A DNA stretch of 64,000 nucleotides from Halomonadaceae bacterium T82-2 (GTDB lineage: Bacteria; Pseudomonadota; Gammaproteobacteria; Pseudomonadales; Halomonadaceae), in contig LSBP01000006.1 in the NCBI GenBank assembly GCA_001577635.1, positions 1 to 64,000 on the forward strand. The letters are read 5' to 3'. The position numbers and the translations under genes were made by a program. This document shows, in pieces, positions 16,163-26,897 of the stretch. The notes below the pieces were generated by a model. That model was not told the DNA's origin. It was given only the letters and a program-made list of their open reading frames with translations, and searched no databases. The stretch's first letter is position 1. Each line of letters starts with the position of its first letter.

Positions 16163-17394
16163 TGATGGGCATCCGACAGACACTCGACAATCTCGAGCCG
16201 CACTTTCACAAGGGAGGCAAGTACGAGAAGTTCTACGCGCTCTACGAAGCCGTGGACACTATCTTCTACTCGCCCCCCGACGTCACCCGCACCACCTCGC
16301 ATATCCGTGACGGCATCGATCTCAAGCGGATCATGATCACGGTGTGGTTCTGCACCTTCCCGGCGATGTTCTTCGGCATGTACAACGTCGGTCTGCAGGC
16401 CAACCAGGCCATCGCCGACGGCTACAGTGCCCTGGGTGGCTGGCGCGAGGCGGTAACCATGCTGCTGGCCAGCGGCAACGATCCGGCGAACTGGTGGGAC
16501 AACTTCGTACTGGGCGCCACCTACTTCCTGCCGATCTATTTCGTGACCTTCGTGGTCGGCGGTTTCTGGGAGGTGCTGTTCGCCGTCAAGCGCGGTCACG
16601 AGGTCAACGAAGGCTTCTTCGTCACCTCGGTGCTGTATGCGCTGATCCTGCCGGCGACCATCCCGCTGTGGCAGGTGGCGCTGGGCATCACCTTCGGTGT
16701 GGTGATCGGCAAGGAAGTCTTCGGCGGTACCGGCAAGAACTTCCTCAACCCGGCACTCACCGGCCGCGCCTTCCTGTATTTCGCCTATCCGGCGCAGATT
16801 TCCGGTGACTCCGTGTGGGTGCCGGCGGACGGCTACACCGGTGCCACCGCGCTTTCCACGGCCCACGGCGACGGCATGATGGCCCTGCACCAGCAGATGA
16901 GCTGGACCGATGCCTTTTTCGGCTTCATCCCCGGGTCGATCGGCGAGGTCTCGACCCTGGCGATCCTGATCGGTGCCGCGGTGCTGCTGTGGACCAAGAT
17001 CGCCTCTTGGCGGATCATGCTCGGCGTGTTCCTGGGCATGGTGGCGACCAGCTCGCTGTTCAACGTCATCGGCTCCGACACCAATGCGCTGTTCGCCATG
17101 CCCTGGTACTGGCATCTGGTGATCGGCGGCTTCGCCTTCGGCATGGTGTTCATGGCCACCGATCCGGTGTCCGCCTCGATGACCGACACCGGCAAGTGGG
17201 TGTTCGGTGCCCTGATCGGGGTCATGACCGTGCTGATCCGCGTGGTGAACCCGGCGTTCCCCGAGGGCATCATGCTGGCGATCCTGTTCGCCAACCTGTT
17301 CGCCCCGCTGATCGACCACTTCGTGGTGCAGGCCAACATCAAGCGTCGGCAGAAGCGTGAAGCGGCTGTCACGATGAGCAAGGAGACCGCCTGA
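16162..17394 (+). CDS. nqrB: Na+-NQR subunit B
   Basis: About 410 aa integral membrane subunit with about ten hydrophobic spans. It carries riboflavin and a covalent FMN on the Thr of the GATALST motif (about residue 229), the flavinylation site filled by ApbE, encoded downstream. The opening [20 protein letters not shown] is typical. Two adjacent ATGs (16162 and 16165) are possible starts; the first overlaps the nqrA stop. Its C-terminal Lys/Arg-rich tail overlaps nqrC by 1 nt. Confidence 0.97.
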   Translation: MMGIRQTLDNLEPHFHKGGKYEKFYALYEAVDTIFYSPPDVTRTTSHIRDGIDLKRIMITVWFCTFPAMFFGMYNVGLQANQAIADGYSALGGWREAVTMLLASGNDPANWWDNFVLGATYFLPIYFVTFVVGGFWEVLFAVKRGHEVNEGFFVTSVLYALILPATIPLWQVALGITFGVVIGKEVFGGTGKNFLNPALTGRAFLYFAYPAQISGDSVWVPADGYTGATALSTAHGDGMMALHQQMSWTDAFFGFIPGSIGEVSTLAILIGAAVLLWTKIASWRIMLGVFLGMVATSSLFNVIGSDTNALFAMPWYWHLVIGGFAFGMVFMATDPVSASMTDTGKWVFGALIGVMTVLIRVVNPAFPEGIMLAILFANLFAPLIDHFVVQANIKRRQKREAAVTMSKETA

Positions 17395-18179
17395 TGGCCA
17401 GCAACAACTCCGTCAAGAAGACCCTCACGGTCGCGTTCGCGCTGTGTATCGTCTGTTCCGTGGTGGTCGCCTCGGCAGCGGTCGTGCTGCGGCCGACCCA
17501 GCAGAAGAACCAGGAACAGGACCGCATGCGCAACCTGCTCCAGGTGGCCGAGCTCTACAAGCCCGGCAAGGATATCCGAGACCTGTACGACGAGCTGGTC
17601 ACGCCGCGCGTGGTCAACCTGAAGACCGGGGAGTATGCCGAGGACAAGAACCCCGAGACCTTCAACCAGTTCGAGGCCGCCAAGGACCCGGCGCAGTCGA
17701 TCACCCTGTCCGGCAGTGACGACATTGCGGGTATCGGTCGTCGCGAGAACTACGCTACGGTATATCTGGTAGGGGACCCCGACCGTCCCGACGAGATCAT
17801 CGTGCCGGTTCGCGGTCAGGGGCTGTGGTCGCTGATGTCCGGCTATCTGGCCCTCAAGGGTGACGGCAACACCGTCGTTGGCCTGTCCTTCTACGATCAG
17901 GGGGAAACCCCGGGACTCGGCGGCGAGGTTGAAAATCCCAAGTGGAAGGCCCTGTGGGACGGCAAGAAGATCTATCCGGAAGACAGCATGGATCCGGCCA
18001 TCAAGCTGGTGAAGGGCGGTGTCGGGCCCCAGACGCCGGATGCCATCCACAAGGTGGACGCGCTCTCCGGGGCGACCCTGACCAGCAAGGGGGTAACCCA
18101 TCTGCTGCAATTCTGGCTGAGTGACGAAGGCTTCGCCGAGTACTTGGCCCGGTTCCGCGACAAGACGCAAGGAGCGTAA
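17394..18179 (+). CDS. nqrC: Na+-NQR subunit C
   Basis: About 261 aa. One N-terminal membrane span (VAFALCIVCSVVVASAAVVL) anchors a periplasmic FMN-binding domain. The covalent FMN site is the Thr of SGATLTSKGV near residue 228, matching the D/SGATxxS/T signature recognised by ApbE. Starts 1 nt inside the nqrB end. Confidence 0.97.
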   Translation: MASNNSVKKTLTVAFALCIVCSVVVASAAVVLRPTQQKNQEQDRMRNLLQVAELYKPGKDIRDLYDELVTPRVVNLKTGEYAEDKNPETFNQFEAAKDPAQSITLSGSDDIAGIGRRENYATVYLVGDPDRPDEIIVPVRGQGLWSLMSGYLALKGDGNTVVGLSFYDQGETPGLGGEVENPKWKALWDGKKIYPEDSMDPAIKLVKGGVGPQTPDAIHKVDALSGATLTSKGVTHLLQFWLSDEGFAEYLARFRDKTQGA

Positions 18180-18182
18180 GCC

Positions 18183-18851
18183 ATGGCTGCCTATACGCCC
18201 AAAGGCGTGCTGACCACGCCGATCTTCAAGAACAACCCGATCGCCCTGCAGATTCTGGGGATCTGCTCCGCGCTGGCGGTCACCAACTCCATGAGCACCT
18301 CGCTGGTCATGGGGCTGGCGGTCATCGCGGTCACGGCGTTCTCGAGTTTCTTCGTGTCCCTGATTCGCCGTCAGATCCCGTCGTCGATCCGCATCATCGT
18401 GCAGATGACGATCATCGCCTCGCTGGTCATCGTGGTCGACCAGGTGCTCAAGGCCTATGCCTACGAGATCTCCAAGCAGCTCTCGGTGTTCGTCGGCCTG
18501 ATCATCACCAACTGCATCGTGATGGGCCGCGCCGAGGCCTTCGCCATGCAGAACGGGCCGGTGATGAGTTTCCTCGACGGTGTCGGCAATGGCCTCGGTT
18601 ACACTGTGCTGCTGTTGGCCGTGGGCTTCTTCCGTGAGCTGTTCGGTTCCGGCAGCGTGTTCGGCTTCACCGTGCTGCAGCCGGTCAACGACGGCGGCTG
18701 GTATGTCACCAACGGCCTGCTGCTGCTGCCGCCCTCGGCGTTCTTCGTGATCGGCCTGATCATCTGGGGTCTGCGCAGCGTCAACCCGGAACAGGTCGAG
18801 GAAAACGAGTTCAAGATCACGGCCAACACCAAGGCCAAGGAGGCAGCGTAA
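18183..18851 (+). CDS. nqrD: Na+-NQR subunit D
   Basis: About 222 aa, six-span membrane subunit of the RnfE/NqrD family. The pair NqrD/NqrE holds an intramembrane iron centre bound by Cys residues; a candidate here is the Cys of [16 protein letters not shown]. It opens with [20 protein letters not shown]. The stop abuts the nqrE start codon with no gap. Confidence 0.96.
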   Translation: MAAYTPKGVLTTPIFKNNPIALQILGICSALAVTNSMSTSLVMGLAVIAVTAFSSFFVSLIRRQIPSSIRIIVQMTIIASLVIVVDQVLKAYAYEISKQLSVFVGLIITNCIVMGRAEAFAMQNGPVMSFLDGVGNGLGYTVLLLAVGFFRELFGSGSVFGFTVLQPVNDGGWYVTNGLLLLPPSAFFVIGLIIWGLRSVNPEQVEENEFKITANTKAKEAA

Positions 18852-19472
18852 ATGTTCGAACATTACCTGAGCCTGTTCGTGAAGGCCGTGTTCGTCGAGA
18901 ACATGGCCCTGGCCTTCTTCCTCGGCATGTGCACCTTCATGGCGGTGTCCAAGAAGGTCTCCTCGGCCATCGGTCTGGGCGTGGCGGTCATCGTGGTGCT
19001 GACGATCACCGTGCCGGCCAACAACCTGATCCTGCACTACCTGCTGCAGGAGGGCGCCTTGAGCTGGACCGGTGTCGAGGGCGCCGAGAACATCGACCTG
19101 TCGTTCCTCGGCCTGCTCAGCTACATCGGCGTGATCGCGGCGATCGTGCAGATCCTCGAGATGTTCCTCGACAAGTTCGTGCCCACGCTCTACAACGCGC
19201 TGGGCGTGTTCCTGCCGCTGATCACGGTCAACTGCGCGATCCTCGGCGCCTCGCTGTTCATGGTGCAGCGTGACTACAGCTTCGGCGAGTCGGTGATCTA
19301 CGGCTTTGGTGCCGGTGCCGGCTGGACGCTGGCGATCACCGCGCTGGCGGGCATCCGCCAGAAGCTCAAGTACAGCGACGTGCCTGCCGGCCTGCGGGGC
19401 CTGGGCATCACCTTCATCACCGTGGGGTTGATGTCGCTGGGCTTCATGTCCTTCTCCGGCATCCAGCTGTAA
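18852..19472 (+). CDS. nqrE: Na+-NQR subunit E
   Basis: About 206 aa, six-span partner of NqrD in opposite topology. It starts [20 protein letters not shown], and Cys residues in [12 protein letters not shown] and [12 protein letters not shown] are the expected ligands of the NqrD/E iron centre. Placed directly after nqrD and before nqrF. Confidence 0.96.
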   Translation: MFEHYLSLFVKAVFVENMALAFFLGMCTFMAVSKKVSSAIGLGVAVIVVLTITVPANNLILHYLLQEGALSWTGVEGAENIDLSFLGLLSYIGVIAAIVQILEMFLDKFVPTLYNALGVFLPLITVNCAILGASLFMVQRDYSFGESVIYGFGAGAGWTLAITALAGIRQKLKYSDVPAGLRGLGITFITVGLMSLGFMSFSGIQL

Positions 19473-19498
19473 GCACAACACGACAATAGGAAACCGAC

Positions 19499-20731
19499 AT
19501 GGTCGATACATCGATTATCGTGCTCGGCGTCGTCATGTTCACCGTGATCGTCATTGGCCTGGTGGCGATCATCCTGGCGGCGCGCAGCCGACTGGTGAGC
19601 AGCGGTGACGTGACCATCGAGATCAACGACGATCCCGACAACACCCTGACCACGCAGGCCGGCGGCAAGCTGCTGCAGACCCTGGCCTCCAACGGCATCT
19701 TCCTGTCCTCCGCCTGTGGCGGCGGGGGCTCCTGCGCCCAGTGCAAGTGCCGGGTCACCGAGGGGGGCGGCTCGATCCTGCCCACCGAGGAATCCCACTT
19801 CACCATGGGCGAGAAGAAGGAAGGCTGGCGACTGTCCTGCCAGGTGCCGGTCAAGCAGAACATGAAGATCGAGGTCCCCGAGGAGGTCTTCGGCGTCAAG
19901 AAGTGGGAATGCGAGGTCATCGAGAACCCCAACGTCGCCACCTTCATCAAGGAGCTCAACCTCAAGCTGCCGGAAGGCGAGGAAGTGGCCTTCCGTGCCG
20001 GCGGCTATGTGCAGCTGGTGGCACCGCCCTACGACGTCAAGTTCTCCGACTTCGATATCGAGGAGGAGTACCGGGGCGACTGGGAGAAGTTCGGCCTGTT
20101 CAATGTCTCCCACAAGAACGACGAGGAAGTGATCCGCGCCTACTCGATGGCCAACTACCCGGAAGAGAAGGGCATCCTCAAGTTCAACATCCGTATCGCC
20201 ACGCCGCCGCCCAACACCAGCCATCCGCCGGGCGTGATGTCGACCTACGTCTTCAATCTCAAGGCGGGCGACAAGGTCACGGTGATGGGGCCGTTCGGCG
20301 AGTTCTTCGCCAAGGACACCGACGCCGAGATGGTGTTCATCGGCGGTGGTGCGGGCATGGCGCCGATGCGTAGCCACATCTTCGACCAGCTCAAGCGCCT
20401 GGATACCAAGCGCAAGGTCTCGTTCTGGTACGGTGCGCGCTCCTGGCGCGAGACCTTCTACAACGAGGAATACGACAAGCTGGCCGAAGAGCACGACAAC
20501 TTCGAGTGGCATCTGGCGCTTTCTGACCCGCAGCCGGAAGACAACTGGACCGGGTACACGGGCTTCATTCACAACGTGCTCTACGAGAACTATCTCAAGG
20601 ATCACCCGGCGCCCGAGGACTGCGAGTACTACATGTGCGGGCCGCCCATGATGAACGCGTCGGTGATCAAGATGCTGACCGACCTCGGGGTGGAGCCGGA
20701 GAACATCCTGCTGGATGACTTCGGCGGATGA
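19499..20731 (+). CDS. nqrF: Na+-NQR subunit F, NADH-oxidising
   Basis: About 410 aa. An N-terminal membrane span ([20 protein letters not shown]) is followed by a [2Fe-2S] ferredoxin domain with Cys at about 70, 76 and 79 ([14 protein letters not shown]) and about 112 (RLSCQVPV). Then come the FAD domain (RAYSMANYP) and the NADH domain ([27 protein letters not shown]). It is the electron entry point. The end overlaps apbE by 4 nt. A clear AGGAAA precedes the ATG. Confidence 0.97.
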   Translation: MVDTSIIVLGVVMFTVIVIGLVAIILAARSRLVSSGDVTIEINDDPDNTLTTQAGGKLLQTLASNGIFLSSACGGGGSCAQCKCRVTEGGGSILPTEESHFTMGEKKEGWRLSCQVPVKQNMKIEVPEEVFGVKKWECEVIENPNVATFIKELNLKLPEGEEVAFRAGGYVQLVAPPYDVKFSDFDIEEEYRGDWEKFGLFNVSHKNDEEVIRAYSMANYPEEKGILKFNIRIATPPPNTSHPPGVMSTYVFNLKAGDKVTVMGPFGEFFAKDTDAEMVFIGGGAGMAPMRSHIFDQLKRLDTKRKVSFWYGARSWRETFYNEEYDKLAEEHDNFEWHLALSDPQPEDNWTGYTGFIHNVLYENYLKDHPAPEDCEYYMCGPPMMNASVIKMLTDLGVEPENILLDDFGG

Positions 20732-21795
20732 CCGCGCCAGTCAGACCAACCGCAACAGGGCCGCTCAAGGCCCTGTTGTCGGTAGTGGCCCTGGCAATTC
20801 TGCTGGCCGGTTGCGACGGTCGCCCGGACGTGGCGGCCCATCGCTTTCAGGGTCCGATCTTCGGTACCGGCTACCACGTTACCGTCTACGCCGCGCTCGA
20901 CGAGGCCGAGGACAAGGCGCTGGGGCAGGGCATTCTCGACACGCTGCAACATGTCGACCACCTGATGTCCACCTACAAGCCGGATTCGGAACTGTCGCGC
21001 TTCAACCGCTATCCGGTCGGCGTGCCGTTCTTCCTCTCGCCGCAGACGGCCGAGGTCATCCGCGAGTCCCTGCGGATCGCTCGACTCTCCAATGATGCCT
21101 TCGACGTGACCGTGGGGCCGGCAGTCAACCTGTGGGGATTCGGTCCCGATGGGCGGCCGGACCGGGTGCCCGACCCGACCGCGCTTACCGCGGCGTTGGC
21201 GCGGATCGACATCCATGCCCTCAAGCTCGACGGCGACACGCTGACCAAGACCAAGCCGGTCTACGTCGACCTGTCGGCGATCGCCAAGGGCTACGGCACC
21301 GATCAGGTCGCCGACTACCTGGAGAAACAGGGTGTCGACAGTTATCTGGTCGAGGTGGGCGGTGAGATTCGCACTCGCGGGCAAAAGCCGGATGGCGCCG
21401 AATGGCGAATTGCCGTCGAGAAGCCGGTCTCCAGCGAGCGCAGTGTGCAACGGGTCATCGACCTGGGCACGTCGGCGGTGGCCACCTCCGGGGATTACCG
21501 CAACTATTTCGAGCAGGACGGCGTGCGCTATTCGCACACCATCGACCCGCGAACCGGCCGGCCGATCACCAACCATGTCGCCTCGGTGACGGTGATCAGC
21601 GAACGTTGTGCCACCGCGGATGCCCTGGCCACGGCGCTGACCGTGATGGGCGAGCAGGCGGCACTGGATCTGGCCGAACGGGAAAACCTGGCGGTCTACT
21701 TGATTGTCAGAACGGATGAAGGGTTCGACATTCGCATGAGTTCGGCTTTCGCGCCCTATCTTGAAGGGGCGAAGACAGTCGGCAAGGAGGAATGA
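20728..21795 (+). CDS. apbE: FAD:protein FMN transferase ApbE, lipoprotein form
   Basis: About 355 aa. It transfers FMN from FAD to the Thr of NqrB and NqrC through a phosphoester bond, in the periplasm. A lipoprotein signal ends at LLAGC (about Cys29). The flavin-binding core shows [50 protein letters not shown] and [16 protein letters not shown]. It is translationally coupled to nqrF and followed by nqrM, as in other NQR operons. Confidence 0.96.
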   Translation: MTAPVRPTATGPLKALLSVVALAILLAGCDGRPDVAAHRFQGPIFGTGYHVTVYAALDEAEDKALGQGILDTLQHVDHLMSTYKPDSELSRFNRYPVGVPFFLSPQTAEVIRESLRIARLSNDAFDVTVGPAVNLWGFGPDGRPDRVPDPTALTAALARIDIHALKLDGDTLTKTKPVYVDLSAIAKGYGTDQVADYLEKQGVDSYLVEVGGEIRTRGQKPDGAEWRIAVEKPVSSERSVQRVIDLGTSAVATSGDYRNYFEQDGVRYSHTIDPRTGRPITNHVASVTVISERCATADALATALTVMGEQAALDLAERENLAVYLIVRTDEGFDIRMSSAFAPYLEGAKTVGKEE

Positions 21796-21796
21796 C

Positions 21797-22054
21797 ATGA
21801 CGATCTGGCTACTGGTACTGGGTGCCATGCTGTTGCTGGTAACCGCAATGTCGGTGGGGGTGCTGCTCGGCCGCAAGCCGATCACCGGCTCCTGTGGCGG
21901 GCTCAACAACCTCGGGCTCAAGGATGGCTGTGATATCTGCGGCGGCAAGGATGAGGTCTGCGAGGAGGAAAACCGCAAGCGCCGGGCCGGTGCCCGTCGG
22001 CAGTCCGATGAGCAGCGCGGCCTGGACCTGGGCTACGACGCGACACGCCGGTGA
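21797..22054 (+). CDS. nqrM: NqrM, Na+-NQR iron-site maturation protein (DUF539)
   Basis: About 85 aa. One N-terminal span ([21 protein letters not shown]) is followed by four Cys in the order C33, C45, C48, C55 ([20 protein letters not shown]). This pattern is that of NqrM, needed for assembly of the NqrD/E iron site. The Arg-rich tail (RKRRAGARR) is cytoplasmic. It lies 1 nt after apbE with GGAGG ahead. Confidence 0.95.
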   Translation: MTIWLLVLGAMLLLVTAMSVGVLLGRKPITGSCGGLNNLGLKDGCDICGGKDEVCEEENRKRRAGARRQSDEQRGLDLGYDATRR

Positions 22055-22124
22055 GCCGCGGCGGCTGGCCACGGGCGAGCCGCCGCCCCCATCTATCAGA
22101 ACCAACGAGGAGACGCGAGAACTG

Positions 22125-23516
22125 ATGGCAGTCCATAACTACGATGTGGTGGTGATCGGTACCGGGCCGGCCGGGGAGAGTGCGGCGATCAATGCGGCCA
22201 AGCATGGCAAGCGGGTGGCCATCATCGAGAAGCAGCCGGCCGTGGGCGGCAACTGCACGCACTGGGGGACGATTCCCTCCAAGGCGCTGCGCCATCAGGT
22301 CAAGCAGATCATGCAGTTCAACACCAACCGCATGTTCCGCGATATCGGCGAACCCCGTTGGTTCTCGTTTCCCCGGGTGCTCGAGCGCTCGCGGGTGACC
22401 ATCGATCAGCAGGTGGAGATGCGCACCACCTTCTATGCGCGCAACCGCATCGACCTGTTCTTCGGCGTGGCCCGCTTCAAGGACGAGCACACCGTGGTGG
22501 TGCGCGACAACCACGAAGGCGCCGAGGAGCTCTGCGCCCAGAAGATCGTCGTCGCCACCGGCTCGCGTCCCTACCGGCCGGGCGACGTCAACTTTCGGCA
22601 CCCGCGCATCTACTGTTCGGACACCATCCTGGGGCTCTCGCATACGCCGCGTACGCTGATCATCTACGGGGCGGGGGTCATCGGCTCCGAATACGCGTCG
22701 ATCTTCTCCGGGCTGGGCGTCAAGGTCGACCTGATCGACACGCGTGATCGTCTGTTGTCGTTCCTCGACGACGAGATCAGCGACGCGCTGTCCTATCACC
22801 TGCGCCACCATGGCGTGCTGGTACGTCACAACGAGGAGTACGAGAAGGTCGAGGGTGACGAGTCCGGCGTGGTGGTACACCTGAAGTCGGGCAAGAAACT
22901 GCGCGCCGACGCCTTCCTGTGGGCCAACGGCCGTACCGGCAACACCGACGAGCTGGGTCTGGAGACCATCGGCCTGGAGGCCAACGGCCGCGGTCAGCTG
23001 ACCGTCGATGATCACTATCGCACGGCGATCCCGCACATCTATGCCGTGGGCGACGTGATCGGCTGGCCGAGCCTGGCCAGTGCCGCCTATGACCAGGGGC
23101 GCAGCGCCAGCGACGAATTCCTCGATGAGCCGTTTCGCTTCGTTACCGACATACCCACCGGCATCTACACGATTCCCGAGATCAGCTCGGTGGGGCGTAC
23201 CGAACGCGAACTCACCGAAGCGAAGGTGCCCTACGAGGTGGCGCAGGCCTTCTTCAAGGATACCGCCCGCGCCCAGATCACCGGCGATACCGTGGGTATG
23301 CTGAAGATCCTCTTCCATCGCGAGACGCTGGAGATTCTCGGCATCCACTGCTTCGGCGACCAGGCCTCCGAGATCGTGCACATTGGCCAGGCGATCATGC
23401 AGCAGCCGGGCGAGGCCAACAGCCTCAAGTACTTCATCAATACCACCTTCAACTATCCCACCATGGCGGAAGCCTACCGGGTGGCCGCCCAGAACGGTCT
23501 CAATCGCCTGTTCTGA
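22125..23516 (+). CDS. sthA: Soluble pyridine nucleotide transhydrogenase
   Basis: About 463 aa flavoprotein of the disulfide-reductase fold. It moves hydride between NADPH and NAD+ and mainly drains excess NADPH into NADH. The FAD motif is [14 protein letters not shown]. The usual redox-Cys segment reads [17 protein letters not shown], the SthA form with Thr in place of the second Cys. The NAD motif is [17 protein letters not shown] and the C-terminus [22 protein letters not shown] is typical. ATG chosen over an upstream open frame inside nqrM. Confidence 0.97.
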   Translation: MAVHNYDVVVIGTGPAGESAAINAAKHGKRVAIIEKQPAVGGNCTHWGTIPSKALRHQVKQIMQFNTNRMFRDIGEPRWFSFPRVLERSRVTIDQQVEMRTTFYARNRIDLFFGVARFKDEHTVVVRDNHEGAEELCAQKIVVATGSRPYRPGDVNFRHPRIYCSDTILGLSHTPRTLIIYGAGVIGSEYASIFSGLGVKVDLIDTRDRLLSFLDDEISDALSYHLRHHGVLVRHNEEYEKVEGDESGVVVHLKSGKKLRADAFLWANGRTGNTDELGLETIGLEANGRGQLTVDDHYRTAIPHIYAVGDVIGWPSLASAAYDQGRSASDEFLDEPFRFVTDIPTGIYTIPEISSVGRTERELTEAKVPYEVAQAFFKDTARAQITGDTVGMLKILFHRETLEILGIHCFGDQASEIVHIGQAIMQQPGEANSLKYFINTTFNYPTMAEAYRVAAQNGLNRLF

Positions 23517-23544
23517 GCGCCGGCAGTTTTCGGGCACAGCGTCG

Positions 23545-23564
23545 GGCCCGCCACAGCGCGGGCC
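23545..23564 (+). terminator. Hairpin after sthA
   Basis: Arms GGCCCGC and GCGGGCC with a 6-nt loop, 28 nt after the stop; the T-tail is poor. It probably marks the end of the nqr-sthA unit but could simply be leader structure of the next gene. Confidence 0.4.
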
Positions 23565-23597
23565 TGCATGTTCATCTCATCGCGACAGGAGGTCAGG

Positions 23598-23882
23598 ATG
23601 CGCAAGGAACGTGACCCGCAGAGCAACGACTGGATCTTCACCATCGGCCACGAGGAACTGGTGATCCATCGGCGCTACGAGGTCCTGAGCATCATCAACG
23701 ATGCCATGCTGGGGATCTGGTTCACCGTCGGCAGCATCTGCTTCTTCTACGAAGGCTTCCTCAAGACACTGGGCGTCTGGCTGTTCGTGATCGGCAGTGT
23801 GCAGTTGCTGATTCGTCCCATGATTCGCCTGCATCGCTACGTGTATTTCAAGCGGATGCCTGATACCGACCAGGACTACTGA
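23598..23882 (+). CDS. YrhK-like small membrane protein
   Basis: About 94 aa. Two hydrophobic spans (AMLGIWFTVGSICFFYEGFL and LGVWLFVIGSVQLLI) separated by a short turn, with a basic C-terminal segment (RLHRYVYFKRM). The arrangement IGHEELVIHRRYE then SIINDAML matches the YrhK domain, whose function is not known. A CAGGAGG ribosome site precedes the ATG by about 8 nt; an in-frame ATG ten codons upstream is less likely. Converges on the Tus-like gene with 18 nt between. Confidence 0.8.
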   Translation: MRKERDPQSNDWIFTIGHEELVIHRRYEVLSIINDAMLGIWFTVGSICFFYEGFLKTLGVWLFVIGSVQLLIRPMIRLHRYVYFKRMPDTDQDY

Positions 23883-23900
23883 CTCGCCGGGGGCGCACCC

Positions 23901-24767
23901 TTACCGGCTGCGGTAACGGTAGACGCGCAGGCTGGGCAGGAAGACGTCTTCCTCGAGGCGCTCGTCGCTGCGCTTGGCGCGGGTGCGGCCTTCCGGCGGG
24001 CGGGGCAGCGGCGTGTTGTGCTGTGGCAATCGTGCGTTCGGGGCGGGAATGAACAGCGGCAGGGGCAGGTTCATGGCGCGCCGCTCACGGCCGTCGGCGA
24101 GCGGTTCGGCGAAAAACAGGTTGGCGCGCATCACCGGCGCCTGTTTCTGGACCTGGGCCAGTGGCTCGCTCGACGGCAGCCTGGCGAGCTGTTCCAGCTG
24201 GATGCGAATGTGCGCTGCCTCACTGTCCATCGCCAACAGCCGCTGCTCGGCCTCGCGCACGCTGAGACGCTTGATCGAACGGCCACTCGAGTACCAGGCC
24301 AGGCGAACCCGGGACAGGGGGGCGTCGGCGACGGGAATGTGCCGCCAGCACTGCTTGAGATGCAGGCGGGCCAGCCCCTGGCCGCGCAGGTGCTGGTGCA
24401 GGGCCGGGTGGCGGAAGGGCAGCACGGCCTTGGCTTCGGGGATCAGGCCGGCGGCCTGATCGCGGATCTCGCCCAACTTGGTGGCGAAGGCGGACTTGCA
24501 CCGGTTGACCTCACCCACGGCGTCGAGCAGCGCGTCGTCGGCGGCGACCAGGCCCACGTAGCTGCGTGTGGCCCGGCCATCCTGGCCGTCGTGATACCAG
24601 ACGTCGAAGAGGGCGCCTTCCAGCCAGTCGCGGTCCGGTGTCGGCGTGTCCAGTGCCCAGGCCTCGCGAGGCGCGTCGGCGTAGACATCGAGCAGCCGGT
24701 GAGTGGCGTCTATCAGCGAATCGAAGGCGGCTTCGAGTTCGGCCATCAGGCGATACTGGACTTCCAT
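23901..24767 (-). CDS. tus: Tus-family DNA replication terminus site-binding protein
   Basis: About 288 aa, near the 309 aa of E. coli Tus, which binds Ter sites and blocks forks from one side. I recall matching blocks by eye: VNRCKSAFATKL (Tus INKLKTTFE), VRLAWYSSGRSIKRLSVREA (Tus LRFGWANKHIIKNLHRDEV), the strand NLFFAEPLADGRERRAMNL before LPLPLFI, and the C-terminus LPSLRVYRYRSR (Tus IPRLHLYVAD). Identity is low but ordered across the protein. Ends 19 nt from the convergent YrhK gene. No obvious Ter sequence is seen at its promoter. Confidence 0.75.
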   Translation of the reverse strand: MEVQYRLMAELEAAFDSLIDATHRLLDVYADAPREAWALDTPTPDRDWLEGALFDVWYHDGQDGRATRSYVGLVAADDALLDAVGEVNRCKSAFATKLGEIRDQAAGLIPEAKAVLPFRHPALHQHLRGQGLARLHLKQCWRHIPVADAPLSRVRLAWYSSGRSIKRLSVREAEQRLLAMDSEAAHIRIQLEQLARLPSSEPLAQVQKQAPVMRANLFFAEPLADGRERRAMNLPLPLFIPAPNARLPQHNTPLPRPPEGRTRAKRSDERLEEDVFLPSLRVYRYRSR

Positions 24768-24872
24768 CGGGCTATTCCTTTTTATACCGTTATCTTTGTG
24801 CGTCCAGAATAGCTGTCAGGTTGGCAGTTGTCACGCCGCCCGCGCGCCATGGCGACGGGCGGCGGTCATCGA

Positions 24873-25811
24873 TCAGGATTCCACGAGTTCCCGAGGGTCG
24901 CGGCCGATCGGGTGGGGCTCTTGGCGGGCTTTTGCCAGCTCGATCTGACGCTGGCGCTCGGCGGCGCGTGCCCGGGTCTTCTCCGAGAGCGAATCCCAGC
25001 AGTGCGGGCAGCTCACGCCGGGTTCGTACTTTTCGGACGCCCGGTCGGCCTCGGAGATGGGGCGGCGACAGGCATGGCACTGGTCGTATTCGCCCTCGCT
25101 GAGATCGTGCCGAACGGTCACGCGGTTGTCGAAGACGAAGCAGTCGCCGCGCCACAGTGACTGTTCTTCGGGGACCTTCTCGAGATAGTTGAGGATGCCG
25201 CCCTTGAGGTGGTAGACCTCCTCGAATCCGGCGTCGAGCATGAAGCTCGACGCCTTCTCGCAGCGAATGCCGCCGGTGCAGAACATGGCTACCTTCTTGT
25301 GGCGGCTGGGGTCGTAGTGCGCCTTGATGTACTCGGGGAACTCACGGAACGACTTGGTTCGCGGGTCGACGGCGCCCTCGAAGCTGCCGATTTCCACTTC
25401 GTAGTCGTTGCGGGTGTCGATCACCAGTACCTCGGGGTCACTGATCACGTCGTTCCACCGTTCGGGATCGACGTAGGTGCCGACCTGGCGGTTGGGATCG
25501 ACGCCGGGTACGCCGAGGGTGACGATCTCGCGCTTGAGCTTGACCTTGGTGCGATAGAAGGGATGCGTCTCGCAGTAGGACTCCTTGTGGTCGAGCCCGG
25601 CCAGGCGCGGGTCCGCCTTGAGCCAGTCGAGCAGGGCGTCGATGCCCTCGCGAGGGGCGGAGACGGTGCCGTTGATGCCTTCCTCGGCAAGCAGCAGCGT
25701 TCCCTTGACGTCATTGGCCTGCATCACGGCGAGCAGCGGCTCGCGCAGTTCCTGATAATCGGTCAGCGTGACGAACTTGTACATCGCCGCCACGACGATG
25801 GAATCACTCAT
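24873..25811 (-). CDS. trhO: tRNA uridine(34) hydroxylase TrhO (YceA)
   Basis: About 312 aa rhodanese-related enzyme that uses O2 to form 5-hydroxyuridine at tRNA position 34. The N-terminal ferredoxin-like domain ([15 protein letters not shown], about 38-51) is followed by a rhodanese domain ([21 protein letters not shown]) with the active Cys in [15 protein letters not shown] (about Cys178). The C-terminal CHACRRP...CPHCWD motif can bind zinc. The start is MSDSIVV; an open upstream extension is not protein-like. Confidence 0.95.
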   Translation of the reverse strand: MSDSIVVAAMYKFVTLTDYQELREPLLAVMQANDVKGTLLLAEEGINGTVSAPREGIDALLDWLKADPRLAGLDHKESYCETHPFYRTKVKLKREIVTLGVPGVDPNRQVGTYVDPERWNDVISDPEVLVIDTRNDYEVEIGSFEGAVDPRTKSFREFPEYIKAHYDPSRHKKVAMFCTGGIRCEKASSFMLDAGFEEVYHLKGGILNYLEKVPEEQSLWRGDCFVFDNRVTVRHDLSEGEYDQCHACRRPISEADRASEKYEPGVSCPHCWDSLSEKTRARAAERQRQIELAKARQEPHPIGRDPRELVES

Positions 25812-25996
25812 GCAGAAGCTCCAGTCAGTCGTCCGCGTAAAGGACGGTCCGGATGGGTATCGAGAGCGGTGGTTGGCACCGCGCGGCGCTATTCTACGGC
25901 AAACGGCCGAGACGCGCAGCACGGCGGGGTGTCGCTGGGGCAGGACGGGCGATGCCGCAGCAGTCGCCCGTCAGAATGCGCAAGGCGGTCGGGCGA

Positions 25997-26896
25997 TCAG
26001 CGGTCGCGATAGCGCCGGGTCAGGTCGCCGTAGGCATCGATGCGCCGGTCACGCAGGTAGGGCCACATACGGCGGACGTTCTCGCTGCCGGCCATGTCGA
26101 GTTCGACCAGCAGGTTCTCGGGCTCGTCGCCGGCATGGGCCAGCAGTTCGCCCTGGGGGCCGCAGATGAAGCTGCCGCCCCAGAAATCGATGCCGGGTGT
26201 GACCCCGCTGTGGTCGGCTTCGTGACCGACGCGATTGGCGACCAGCACCGGCAGGCCGTTGGCCACGCCGTGAGCGCGCTGGATCAGCGTCCAGGCGTCC
26301 TTCTGGCGGCCTTTCTCCGGCAGGTCGTCGGGCGGATGCCAGCCGATGGCGGTCGGATAGAGCAGCAGCTCGGCGCCGGCCAGTGCCATCAGGCGTGCCG
26401 CTTCCGGATACCACTGATCCCAGCACACCAGCACGCCGAGGCGGCCCACCGAGGTGTCGATGGGTTCGAACCCCTGCTCGGCATCGGCGTCACCCGGGGT
26501 GAAGTAGAACTTCTCGTAGAAGCCGGGGTCGTCGGGGATGTGCATCTTGCGGTAGTGGCCGACCCGGCCGCGGGCCCGGTCCATCACCACGGCGGTGTTG
26601 TGATAGACCCCGGCGGCACGCCGCTCGAAGATCGAGCCGACCAGCACGATGTCCAGCTCCCGGGCCAGTTCGGCCAGGCGCGTGGCGGTGGGGCCGTCCA
26701 GTGCTTCGGCCTGGTCGAACAGTGCCGGGTCCTCGTACTGGCAGAAGTAGTGCGTGGCGTGCAGCTCCTGCAGCAGCACCAGTTCGGCGCCCCGGGCGGC
26801 CAGGTCGCGAATGCCGGCTTCGCTGGCGGCCAAGCTGCGCGCCTTGTCGGGCCAGGCAGCCTGCTGGACCAGGCCGACCTTGAGGGTCTTCGTCAT
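25997..26896 (-). CDS. aguB: N-carbamoylputrescine amidase AguB
   Basis: About 299 aa nitrilase-superfamily enzyme that hydrolyses N-carbamoylputrescine to putrescine, CO2 and ammonia. The Glu-Lys-Cys triad is visible: E44 in LLQELHATHYF, K117 in HYRKMHIPDDPGFYEKF, C158 in VLVCWDQWYPEAAR. These segments are diagnostic of AguB. Its start is 1 nt from the stop of aguA upstream, so the two enzymes of agmatine breakdown form an operon. Confidence 0.96.
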   Translation of the reverse strand: MTKTLKVGLVQQAAWPDKARSLAASEAGIRDLAARGAELVLLQELHATHYFCQYEDPALFDQAEALDGPTATRLAELARELDIVLVGSIFERRAAGVYHNTAVVMDRARGRVGHYRKMHIPDDPGFYEKFYFTPGDADAEQGFEPIDTSVGRLGVLVCWDQWYPEAARLMALAGAELLLYPTAIGWHPPDDLPEKGRQKDAWTLIQRAHGVANGLPVLVANRVGHEADHSGVTPGIDFWGGSFICGPQGELLAHAGDEPENLLVELDMAGSENVRRMWPYLRDRRIDAYGDLTRRYRDR

Positions 26897-26897
26897 G

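Noticed and set aside
16833-19511. An 892-codon open frame on the minus strand opposite nqrB-nqrE
   Set aside because: Opposite four certain genes, rich in Arg/His/Asp/Gln, with no motif; a base-composition shadow.
24768-24872. A Ter site in the promoter of the Tus-like gene, as in E. coli
   Set aside because: The region has an AT-rich stretch upstream of the start, but it does not match the E. coli Ter core well enough to call.
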